From an uncultured Bacteroidota bacterium (GTDB taxonomy: Bacteria; Bacteroidota; Bacteroidia; Bacteroidales; 4484-276): DNA of 34,098 nucleotides. The number at the start of each line of letters is the position of its first letter. The first letter of the stretch is position 1. The position numbers and the translations under genes were made by a program. Below, one piece after another: positions 9,681 through 17,049 of the stretch. The notes under the pieces were generated by a model that made no database searches, had not been told where the DNA came from, and saw only the letters and a list, made by a program, of their open reading frames with translations. The stretch is from NCBI GenBank assembly GCA_903944895.1, contig CAJATL010000357.1, forward strand, positions 1 through 34,098. Direction: 5' to 3'.

Positions 9681-11288
9681 ATGAAACAAAGGTTTATCAT
9701 AGGCTTTATCTGGCTGTTTGGCTTCCTTTCCCTGGTTTTGGGTGTGGCAGGCTGTGGCAAGGATTCGCCCCTGCCACCTGATCCGGAGCCAGAACCTTTT
9801 GTTCGTTTGCTCGAAAACCAATCTGTTGAAAGCCGGTTTTTGAACCGCGATATGCATTATGCCGTGCTTCTTCCCAAAGAATATGTAGATTCAACCAAAC
9901 GGTTTCCGGTGGTTTACCTGCTTCACGGCTATGGCGAAAGCGAGACCGGCTGGTACAAAGGTGGCAATATTCAATTTTATGTTGATCAGAATGAAGCCAC
10001 CACTGTCCCGATGATTTATGTGATGCCCCAGGGTTTTAACACCTATTACGTAAACAAGTACAACGGCAATTACCGTTACATGGATTATTTTGTTGACGAA
10101 CTGGTTCCGGCCATTGATTCGCTTTTCCGGACAATTCCGGATGCCCAAAGCCGTGCGGTTATGGGCTATTCGATGGGTGGTTATGGAGCGATGATTTTGC
10201 CCATGAAAAACCCAACTGTTTTCAAAACCGGTGTGGTGCTGAGCATGTCGTTCCGCACCGATGAACAATACCTGGCCGAACCTCAGTATGTTTTTGATGG
10301 CCAGTGGGGGACAATTTTTGGCGGAACCGGCACCAGCGGAACAGCGCGGTTAACCGATTATTTTAAAGATTATAGCCCTTTCCATTTTCTGGGAACAGCA
10401 AGTGATTCATCTTTTGAAGATTTAAACCTGTTTATCGATTGCGGCGATGACGAAGAAACCCTTTCGGTGACCAACGACGCTTTTCACGATACACTCCGCA
10501 GTTTGAATATTGAGCACGAATACAGGATGCGAAACGGTGCTCACACCTGGAGTTACTGGCACAGCGCACTTCCTGAAGCATTAAAATATATCAGCCTTGC
10601 AGTGCAGCAGCTTCCTTACCCCCCCGACCCTGATCCGGTTGATCCGGGCTTGCCGGTTCCAGCCGAAAGACTGATTTCTGAAGAACTCGCCGAAACAGGT
10701 ATCACATTTACCGTTGCGCTTCCTTCGACTTATCCTGCAGGATCAGCGCTTTTTCCGCTTATCATTTTTGTTCACGACCGCACTTCCGGAGCAGAAAATG
10801 AAGAATCTCAAAACCTGTTTTCTCTTTTAAACAGCAACATGGTTTCTTCCAAAATTCCTGAATCGCTGGTCGTTGAAATTCCTTTGCAGGAAAATCTTAC
10901 CCATGAAATTATACAGCAAATCATCACTCAGGTTAAAGAAAATTACCGGACAACCAGCGACAGAAATCAAGTGGTCATGGCTGGCAATAAGCAGGCAGGC
11001 GCTCTGGTATGGGAACTGGCACCCGGATTTTCCGGAGATATTAATGCCTGCCTGCTTTTTGATGCAGACCTGCCTCTGAATGCTTCTGCTGAAAATCCTG
11101 AAATTGCATATTATCTCGACATCAGCGATGATGGCGTGAACTACAAAAGTTATCATTCGCTTTACCTTTCTTTACGGGAAAACGAAGTGCCTCACGAATA
11201 CCGCGTGAGGCAGGGAAGGCCGTCGCACCAGACTTTACTTAACGGGATAAATATTTCAGCGGGTTTTATGAAAGATCATCTGAATTAA
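9681..11288 (+). CDS. Lipoprotein with an active esterase-D-like domain fused to a degenerate second copy
   Basis: Predicted carbohydrate or acyl-ester esterase of the alpha/beta-hydrolase esterase D group. Lipobox VAGC places the acylated cysteine at 25. Domain 1 (about 40-310) has YLLHGYGESETGW, the nucleophile elbow GYSMGGYG with Ser164, an acid candidate in FIDCGDDE (D253/D256) and the histidine in RNGAHTWSYW (His288), so the triad looks complete. A Pro/Asp-rich linker (about 312-327) leads to domain 2 (about 330-535). There the elbow position reads VVMAGNKQAG, with Asn436 where serine should be, and the HEYRVR block lacks the following histidine. The second copy is thus probably non-catalytic, perhaps binding or structural. 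It starts 3 nt after the glycohydrolase gene. Confidence 0.87.
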   Translation: MKQRFIIGFIWLFGFLSLVLGVAGCGKDSPLPPDPEPEPFVRLLENQSVESRFLNRDMHYAVLLPKEYVDSTKRFPVVYLLHGYGESETGWYKGGNIQFYVDQNEATTVPMIYVMPQGFNTYYVNKYNGNYRYMDYFVDELVPAIDSLFRTIPDAQSRAVMGYSMGGYGAMILPMKNPTVFKTGVVLSMSFRTDEQYLAEPQYVFDGQWGTIFGGTGTSGTARLTDYFKDYSPFHFLGTASDSSFEDLNLFIDCGDDEETLSVTNDAFHDTLRSLNIEHEYRMRNGAHTWSYWHSALPEALKYISLAVQQLPYPPDPDPVDPGLPVPAERLISEELAETGITFTVALPSTYPAGSALFPLIIFVHDRTSGAENEESQNLFSLLNSNMVSSKIPESLVVEIPLQENLTHEIIQQIITQVKENYRTTSDRNQVVMAGNKQAGALVWELAPGFSGDINACLLFDADLPLNASAENPEIAYYLDISDDGVNYKSYHSLYLSLRENEVPHEYRVRQGRPSHQTLLNGINISAGFMKDHLN

Positions 11289-11300
11289 CAGCAAAGGCAA

Positions 11301-12863
11301 ATGAGAAAAGCATTGATCATATTTTTCGGATTCCTGTTTGCAGGATTTGCTGCCTTCACGCAAAGCGAGTTGAGAATTATCGAAAGTATGGTGATGCCCA
11401 GCCGGATTCTGAATCAGGAAGTGCGTTTTTCGGTGGTCTTGCCCGAAAATTATTACGAAACAAAAGCCTCCTTTCCTGTGGTTTACCTGCTGCACGGGCT
11501 TGGCGATGACGAAACTTCATGGCTTGAATATGGGCAGATCAGTCAATATGCCGATAAAGCTGTAAATGACAAGGAAATTATCCCAATGATTTTTGTGATG
11601 CCGCAAGGCTTCCGGACCTATTATGTGAACGATTACAAAGCTTCGTTTTTGTACCAGGACATGTTCGTAAATGAGTTGGTTCCCTTTATCGACAGCCTTT
11701 TTCGCACCATCCCTGAAAAGGGAAAAAGAGCGGTGATGGGCTATTCGATGGGTGGTTTTGGTGCAATGATTTTGCCCTTAAAACATCCTGAAATGTTCGG
11801 TGTTTCCGTGCCTTTGAGTATGTCTGTCCGCACCGACGACCAATACAAAACCGAAGATGCCGGCGGTTGGGACGAACAATGGGGCCGGCTTTTTGGAGAA
11901 CCAGGTTTTAAAGACAGCGCGCGGATAACCGAATATTACCGGCAAAACAGCCCTTTTCATGTGCTTCCGAAGATGCAGCCGGAAATATTTAAAAACCTGC
12001 GCATTTACATGGATAACGGCGACAAGGAACAAACACTTTGCCGCAGCAACGAAGAGTTGCACATCCTGATGCGTAGGCTGGGAATCCCGCACGAATACCG
12101 CGTGAGGAACGGCGGCCATAGTTTCGAATACTGGTGCACTGCGCTGCCGGATGCCATGAATTTTATCAGCGATGCTTTTGAATTAAAACCTTACAGGGGC
12201 GACAAAGTTTTGGGAGTAAAAACCAAAGCTGTTACCAATAATCAGTTACAAACACTGGAAATTGGCAAAGAGAAAATCACTGTTTTCGTTCCCGAAGAAT
12301 ATGCGTATTCAAACCGCAATTATCCCGCGCTTTACCTGATCGGAGATTTTGATCATTCACAGATAGAGACGATAGCTGGAGTTGTTAATTTTGAGATTGA
12401 AGAAAACTTTGCCTGTCCGATGCTGCTGGTTTTTCTTCCCGAAAAGGACACCACCGAAATTAAAAGGATGATTTCGATGGCCGAAGAAAAAATGCACATC
12501 CGCAAAGGTTATCGTTTTAGCGCCATCGGCGGATTTAGAAACGGGGCAAATGTCGCGCTTCAGATGGGCCTTGCCTCCGGGCAGTTTTGCGCAGTCATGC
12601 TTTCGGATGGGTTTTTATCAAAAGAAAATATTGACGAACTTGCACCCAAATTAAACAGAGAGAATCTAAAACGCACAACTTTTTTTATTGAGACCCCCGA
12701 CAAAGGCAATTATTTTGAAGGTAACGGAAATTTGCATGTGGTTTTAAGGGACAAGGATGTTTATCACGAATACAGGGTAAGAGAAGGTGACGGGGGTTTT
12801 GACTGGTTTTTGGGCGGATTGCCTGAGATTATCCAATTTACTGCTAAGCGGTTTCACAAATAA
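11301..12863 (+). CDS. Secreted esterase-D-like protein with a degenerate second esterase domain
   Basis: Paralogue of the preceding gene, 520 aa, with a cleavable signal peptide (AGFAAFTQ, cut near residue 21) instead of a lipobox, so it is probably periplasmic or secreted. Domain 1 (about 25-295) carries VVYLLHGLGDDETSW, nucleophile elbow GYSMGGFG (Ser149), acid candidates D238/D241 in YMDNGDKE, and His273 in RNGGHSFEYW. Domain 2 (about 300-520) repeats the fold: the elbow reads SAIGGFRNGAN with Phe412 at the serine position, and HEYRVREGDGGF has lost the catalytic histidine. The family includes acetyl-xylan and feruloyl esterases, but the ester attacked here cannot be named. It lies 12 nt after its paralogue and 28 nt before the transporter gene. 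Confidence 0.87.
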   Translation: MRKALIIFFGFLFAGFAAFTQSELRIIESMVMPSRILNQEVRFSVVLPENYYETKASFPVVYLLHGLGDDETSWLEYGQISQYADKAVNDKEIIPMIFVMPQGFRTYYVNDYKASFLYQDMFVNELVPFIDSLFRTIPEKGKRAVMGYSMGGFGAMILPLKHPEMFGVSVPLSMSVRTDDQYKTEDAGGWDEQWGRLFGEPGFKDSARITEYYRQNSPFHVLPKMQPEIFKNLRIYMDNGDKEQTLCRSNEELHILMRRLGIPHEYRVRNGGHSFEYWCTALPDAMNFISDAFELKPYRGDKVLGVKTKAVTNNQLQTLEIGKEKITVFVPEEYAYSNRNYPALYLIGDFDHSQIETIAGVVNFEIEENFACPMLLVFLPEKDTTEIKRMISMAEEKMHIRKGYRFSAIGGFRNGANVALQMGLASGQFCAVMLSDGFLSKENIDELAPKLNRENLKRTTFFIETPDKGNYFEGNGNLHVVLRDKDVYHEYRVREGDGGFDWFLGGLPEIIQFTAKRFHK

Positions 12864-12891
12864 TTTTTAATATTAACTAAATACCAAAACT

Positions 12892-13905
12892 ATGTTTATC
12901 GTAAGCACTTACACACTCGCCGTCGTACTCACTTTTGTTACGATGATTTGCTGGGGTTCATGGGCAAATACACAAAAAATCGCCGAGAAAAGCTGGCGTT
13001 TCGAGCTCTTTTATTGGGACTATGTGTTGGGGATACTCCTGTTTTCGTTGCTGTTTGGTTTCACCTTTGGCAGCATGGGCGACAAAGGAATGGGTTTTGT
13101 CGAAAGCATCAGCCAGGCAAGCACTTCAAGCATCATCAACCCGATAATTGGCGGTATTATTTTTAACCTGTCGAATATCCTGCTGGTAGCAGCCATCTCG
13201 ATTGCCGGCATGGCAACTGCATTTCCGGTGGGCGTTGGGCTTTGCATGGTTTTGGGTGTGCTGATAAATTATATTGCTAATCCAAAAGGCGATCCAATGT
13301 TATTGTTTATTGGAGTAGGAATAGTGGTTATAGCGATAATTCTTGATGCGATGGCTTATAAAAAATTAACATTGAGTAAAATGAAGGTGCCTACAAAAGG
13401 CATTGTTCTATCAGTTTTAGCTGGATTTCTGATGGCCTGGTTCTACAGTTTTATAACAAAGGCTATTGCCGATCCAAAAAAAATTGCAGATGGATTATCG
13501 GAAGCGGGAAAACTAACTCCTTACGCCGCATTCTTCTTTTTTGTCATCGGCATTGTCATCAGCAATTTCGTGTTCAATACTTACATAATGAAAAAGCCCA
13601 TTGAAGGGTCGCCTGTTAATTTCAAACAATATTTCCATGGCAACTTAAGGAGTCATTTATCTGGCATTATTGGTGGATTAATCTGGGCTTTAGGAACTTC
13701 ATTAAACCTTTTAGCTGCGCAAAAAGCTGGGGATGCCATTTCTTTCGGATTAGGCCAGGGCGCTACGATGATTGGCGCATTCTGGGGCGTTTTTATCTGG
13801 AAAGAATTTAAAGGAGCAAACAAATCCATCAACATCCTGCTTGCGCTGATGTTTTTACTTTTTACGGCAGGATTAGGTTTGATTATTGTAGCCGGAACGA
13901 ATTGA
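12892..13905 (+). CDS. GRP/ureide-permease-like inner-membrane sugar transporter (DMT superfamily)
   Basis: Polytopic 337-aa membrane protein with about ten hydrophobic helices and no signal peptide, matching the glucose/ribose porter and ureide-permease branch of the drug/metabolite transporter superfamily. Recognisable features are ICWGSWANTQKI in helix 1, RFELFYWDYVLGILL, IAGMATAFPVGVGLCMVLG, and GLIWALGTSLNLLAAQKAGDAISFGLGQG near the end. As the only inner-membrane permease in this operon it probably imports the monosaccharide or nucleoside-like product released by the three glycohydrolases. It follows the second esterase by 28 nt. Whether it moves ribose, another sugar or a ureide cannot be settled from sequence alone; the ribose idea rests on memory of a similar permease in Bacteroides rus loci. 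Confidence 0.85.
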   Translation: MFIVSTYTLAVVLTFVTMICWGSWANTQKIAEKSWRFELFYWDYVLGILLFSLLFGFTFGSMGDKGMGFVESISQASTSSIINPIIGGIIFNLSNILLVAAISIAGMATAFPVGVGLCMVLGVLINYIANPKGDPMLLFIGVGIVVIAIILDAMAYKKLTLSKMKVPTKGIVLSVLAGFLMAWFYSFITKAIADPKKIADGLSEAGKLTPYAAFFFFVIGIVISNFVFNTYIMKKPIEGSPVNFKQYFHGNLRSHLSGIIGGLIWALGTSLNLLAAQKAGDAISFGLGQGATMIGAFWGVFIWKEFKGANKSINILLALMFLLFTAGLGLIIVAGTN

Positions 13906-13951
13906 AACATTTTTTATTAATTTTATATTTTAACAACTAAATCTTATCAAA

Positions 13952-14989
13952 ATGAAAAAGCAAATTAGTTTTTTGTTTGTGCTGGCCTTAGTTTTGGCCA
14001 TTCCATTTTCGTCCTGCAAGAAGGACGATGCTAATCCTCCTACCGTCACCACGGCAGCGGTTACATCAATTAGTGAAACTTCGGTAACCTGCGGTGGCGA
14101 GATAACCGACAAGGGTAGTTCAGAAGTTACAGCCCGTGGCGTATGCTGGGGCGCTAATGCCAATCCTACCATTGGTGATTCCAAAACTTCTGATGGTACC
14201 GGAACAGGTGCATTTGTAAGCACCATCACCGGTTTAACCCCGGGAACAATTTATCACGTTAGGGCTTATGCTACAAACGGTGACGGAACAAACTACGGTG
14301 CAGATGTTACTTTTACTACCGCATCACTTATCAAAACCATCGGTGTTGTTTATCCTGATGGTGTTGAAGAATACGTTTTTACCTATGATGCAAATAATCG
14401 CATCACAAAAATCGACGATTACTGGAATGACGAACTGGATAAAACTATCGTTTACGATTGGTCGGTTGCAGGAAAATTATCGATCACTTCGGGAAGCAAC
14501 GATCCTACAGTTTACGACATCAACGCCAATTATATGGTTACCAAAGAATGGTGGAGCGCTGACGAATGGGCTGCTTACGAATATGACGCTGACGGATACC
14601 TCGTGAAAATTATCGAACATTGGGGTGGCGAAGATCATCAGAAAATGGTAGGCGAAATTACCGACGGAAACTATATCAGGCACACCACCTATGATGATGA
14701 TGGCACAACTGCCAAGAAAATCAAGGAATTTTTCTATACCATCGGCGACAACACCAACGCTATTTACCAAACCAGCATGATCGACAGCAACACCAAGCCA
14801 ATGGGTAATCTTTTTGGAAAACCCAGCGCAAAACTGGTGTCGTACTTAGAATACTGGGATCCACGTGAAACACCGATCGAAAAAGGCAGAACCGACATTG
14901 CCTATGAGTTTGACGCCAATGACAGACCAACTACCATTACCAGGACCGGCGACGGCTGGCAGGAAATTTACACCTACGATTATTACTAA
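13952..14989 (+). CDS. Lipoprotein with fibronectin-III-like domain and YD-type repeats
   Basis: Lipoprotein of 345 aa with lipobox SSC (Cys22) followed by KKDD, a charged stretch typical of surface-exported Bacteroidota lipoproteins. Residues about 30-125 form one FN3-like module of a kind common in this phylum (TVTTAAVTSISETSVTCGG, then TGLTPGTIYHVRAYATNGDG and TTAS at the end). Residues about 128-345 contain recurring short tyrosine/aspartate units (FTYDANNRITKI, YEYDADGYLVKI, YEFDANDRPTTI) resembling RHS/YD repeats, a beta-rich surface fold. It lies 46 nt after the transporter and just before a strong hairpin, so it is probably the last gene of the locus. No enzymatic motif was found; a surface binding role is inference. 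Confidence 0.8.
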   Translation: MKKQISFLFVLALVLAIPFSSCKKDDANPPTVTTAAVTSISETSVTCGGEITDKGSSEVTARGVCWGANANPTIGDSKTSDGTGTGAFVSTITGLTPGTIYHVRAYATNGDGTNYGADVTFTTASLIKTIGVVYPDGVEEYVFTYDANNRITKIDDYWNDELDKTIVYDWSVAGKLSITSGSNDPTVYDINANYMVTKEWWSADEWAAYEYDADGYLVKIIEHWGGEDHQKMVGEITDGNYIRHTTYDDDGTTAKKIKEFFYTIGDNTNAIYQTSMIDSNTKPMGNLFGKPSAKLVSYLEYWDPRETPIEKGRTDIAYEFDANDRPTTITRTGDGWQEIYTYDYY

Positions 14990-15002
14990 TATTACGGGAT
15001 GG

Positions 15003-15044
15003 TTTTATGATAAACCCTTTTGTGATAAAGGGTTTATCATAAAA
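15003..15044. terminator. 18-bp perfect hairpin closing the SusCD operon
   Basis: The arms TTTTATGATAAACCCTTT (15003-15020) and AAAGGGTTTATCATAAAA (15027-15044) are exact reverse complements around a 6-nt loop, starting 13 nt after the stop of the lipoprotein gene. A T-run follows at 15055-15060. It is the only strong terminator-like structure seen after the SusCD operon genes. Confidence 0.7.
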
Positions 15045-15084
15045 TATACCATCATTTTTTAAAGCAAATAATTTCTCATAATAC

Positions 15085-15124
15085 AAAAGGAGGTTCCCTG
15101 AATTGTGCAGCAGGGGCCTCTTTT
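15085..15124 (+). terminator. Imperfect stem with T-tail upstream of the DASS transporter gene
   Basis: AAAAGGAGGTTCCCTG (15085-15100) can pair imperfectly with CAGGGGCCTCTTTT (15111-15124), ending in TTTT. It lies only 38 nt before the transporter start, so it is either a second terminator for the upstream operon or a leader structure acting on the transporter gene. No convincing TAnnTTTG promoter was found between this stem and the ATG. Confidence 0.5.
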
Positions 15125-15162
15125 ACTTATCAACAAAACCCGGACATTTATTTTTTTGAGCT

Positions 15163-16647
15163 ATGAAAAACACCAAAAGTATCGGATTGGTCGGTGGCCT
15201 CATATTCTTAATTGTGATGATTATGCTGCCTTTGCCTGATGGCATGTCTCCTGAAGCACGCAATGCCGGCGTTATTGCACTGTTTATGGCCATCTGGTGG
15301 ATAACAGAAGCTATCCCGATTTATGCCACGGCCTTTGCACCCATGGTTTTGTTTCCTTTGCTGGGAGTTTTACCGGCAAAAGATACCGCCATCAACTATG
15401 GCCACGATCTTATTCTGATGATGATTTCAGGGTTTTTCATCGCCAAAGCCATCGAAGCCCATGGCCTCCACAAACGAATTGCGCTCCTGCTGATAAAAGC
15501 ATTGGGCACAAGCAGGGCCAGAATTTTGCTGAGCATCATGATCGCCACAGCATTTTTATCGATGTGGATTGCCAACATCACAGCCGCTTTGATGATGTTG
15601 CCGATTGGGATGGCCATCATTTTTAAAGAAGAAACACTCGGAACTCAGGGTAGTAAATTCGGGACGGCGGTTATGCTTGGAATTGCTTATGCTGCCAGTA
15701 TCGGCGGCACTGCCACGCTGATTGGTTCTCCAACCAACCTGATATTTACAGGCATGATGGGAAAAATATTTCCGGAGGCGCCTTCATTCAGTTTTTATTC
15801 ATGGCTCAAAATCGGGATTCCGTTATTAATCATTTTCCTGCCTGTAATCTGGTATTACCTGGTCCGGTATTTTAAAATCACCGGCAGTATTCCCGGCAAC
15901 CGCGAACTTATCCACGACGAATTACAACAATTGGGCAAGATGTCGCCCGGCGAAAAGCGCGTGATGTGGATTTTTATCTTTACAACTTTTGGATGGATTT
16001 TCAGGGAAGACCTGGTTATTGATACTTTCGTTATCCCGGGCTGGAGCACTTTGCTGGGATTGGGCGAATATGTAAGCGACAGCACTACCGGGATGTTTTC
16101 GGTGATGCTGCTTTTTATGCTTCCAGCCGAAAAGAACAAACGGCTGCTGGATTGGAAAACGGCCAAAGAAATTCCCTGGGGTGTTGGCGTTATTGTAGGT
16201 GGCGGTTATGCCCTGGCCGAAGGCTTCAAAGTTACCGGACTTGCAACCTGGCTGGGCGAACAACTTTCATTTATTTCCGGTTTTCACTTTTTGATTATTC
16301 TTTTTATTGTCGTGGGTGTGGTTTTGCTTTTTACTGAGATGAACTCCAACACTGCCACTGCCAATATTTTCCTTCCCATCCTTGCCAGCATTGCCGTTGC
16401 AGGCGCAATTAACCCGATTTTACTGATGATTCCCGCCACTTTTGCCGCTTCGTTTGTGTTTATGATGCCCGCAGGTACCGGCCCAAACACCGTCATCTTT
16501 GCCAGCAACAAACTCACTGTCCCCGACATGTTCAAATGTGGTACCGGTTTAAAGTTAATCAGCATGGTTTTCCTCCCGCTGATACTTTATTTTTTGATCA
16601 TCGTTGTTCTGGGAATGGAACTTACTTTGCCGGTGTGGGCGAAGTAG
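15163..16647 (+). CDS. DASS/SLC13-family anion (dicarboxylate-type) symporter
   Basis: Inner-membrane secondary transporter of 494 aa with multiple hydrophobic helices, the usual size of bacterial DASS proteins such as the VcINDY type. The second SNT signature is intact: TEMNSNTATANIFLPI (S395-N396-T397). The first lies in SMWIANITAALMMLPI and deviates from the usual WISNTAT, with alanine at 137 and isoleucine at 139. The region GGTATLIGSPTNLIF (181-195) is typical of the family. Likely cargo is a di- or tricarboxylate or sulfate-like anion with Na+ or H+, but the altered first motif makes ion coupling uncertain. It stands alone, with hairpins before and after, so it is probably a single-gene unit. 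Confidence 0.88.
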   Translation: MKNTKSIGLVGGLIFLIVMIMLPLPDGMSPEARNAGVIALFMAIWWITEAIPIYATAFAPMVLFPLLGVLPAKDTAINYGHDLILMMISGFFIAKAIEAHGLHKRIALLLIKALGTSRARILLSIMIATAFLSMWIANITAALMMLPIGMAIIFKEETLGTQGSKFGTAVMLGIAYAASIGGTATLIGSPTNLIFTGMMGKIFPEAPSFSFYSWLKIGIPLLIIFLPVIWYYLVRYFKITGSIPGNRELIHDELQQLGKMSPGEKRVMWIFIFTTFGWIFREDLVIDTFVIPGWSTLLGLGEYVSDSTTGMFSVMLLFMLPAEKNKRLLDWKTAKEIPWGVGVIVGGGYALAEGFKVTGLATWLGEQLSFISGFHFLIILFIVVGVVLLFTEMNSNTATANIFLPILASIAVAGAINPILLMIPATFAASFVFMMPAGTGPNTVIFASNKLTVPDMFKCGTGLKLISMVFLPLILYFLIIVVLGMELTLPVWAK

Positions 16648-16663
16648 GTTTCGCTGCTCATCT

Positions 16664-16692
16664 CATTTACACGGTTATTCCTGTTGTAAATG
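16664..16692 (+). terminator. Possible weak terminator after the DASS transporter gene
   Basis: CATTTACA (16664-16671) and TGTAAATG (16685-16692) are exact inverted repeats around a 13-nt loop, followed by TTTCTATT, 16 nt after the stop codon. The loop is large and the T-tract is broken, so this is tentative. Confidence 0.35.
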
Positions 16693-16825
16693 TTTCTATT
16701 ATAATAAGATAGCTTCTATTTCCCAGAAGTAAAAACGCACCAATTATTTACTGTTTTTTGGCATTTCGAAATGTTTAAAATTCATAAAAAAACATGTAGA
16801 TAATTAGATTTGATGAATTCGGGTG

Positions 16826-16833
16826 TATTTTTG
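16826..16833 (+). promoter_or_regulatory. Candidate -7 promoter element for the ilv operon leader
   Basis: TATTTTTG matches the Bacteroidota -7 consensus TAnnTTTG and lies 35 nt before the leader-peptide ATG, which fits a short leader. The nearest upstream TTTG (16809-16812) is only 13 nt away, shorter than the usual 19-21 nt spacer, so only the -7 element is supported. Confidence 0.4.
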
Positions 16834-16868
16834 ACCCGTTCATTCAACACCTGAAGACAAAGAAAACG

Positions 16869-16946
16869 ATGAATTTTATGACGACTCAGATTATTATCAG
16901 CATTAGCATCATTATTATTCCGTGCAAACGGGGTGAGACGGGTTAG
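16869..16946 (+). CDS. Isoleucine-rich leader peptide of the ilv operon (attenuator)
   Basis: A 25-codon open frame, too short for routine gene calling, reads MNFMTTQ, then IIISISIIII, then PCKRGETG and a stop. Eight of 25 residues are isoleucine, all within ten consecutive codons, with no leucine and no valine. It precedes a strong terminator and the first structural gene ilvD, the arrangement of amino-acid leader peptides: scarcity of charged tRNA-Ile would stall the ribosome on the Ile run and change downstream RNA folding. The peptide has no function expected after synthesis. Confidence 0.82.
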   Translation: MNFMTTQIIISISIIIIPCKRGETG

Positions 16947-17005
16947 TGTTTGTAAAAACAAAAATATAGAGCCTCTCTCACACTAAGTGAGAGGGGTTTT
17001 TTTTT
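16933..17005 (+). promoter_or_regulatory. Transcription attenuator of the ilv operon: antiterminator arm and terminator
   Basis: The terminator stem is CCTCTCTCAC (16972-16981) paired with GTGAGAGGGG (16987-16996), ten pairs with one G-T wobble, loop ACTAA, followed by nine T (16997-17005). A competing arm, GTGAGA at 16933-16938 near the end of the leader reading frame, can pair with TCTCAC (16976-16981) in the left terminator arm. Ribosome stalling on the Ile codons just upstream would leave that arm free and favour antitermination. Free-running translation to the stop at 16944-16946 would cover it and allow the terminator to form. Confidence 0.78.
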
Positions 17006-17049
17006 GCCTGAAAATAGGGGAAACATTTTATTAACCAAAAGACGAATTT

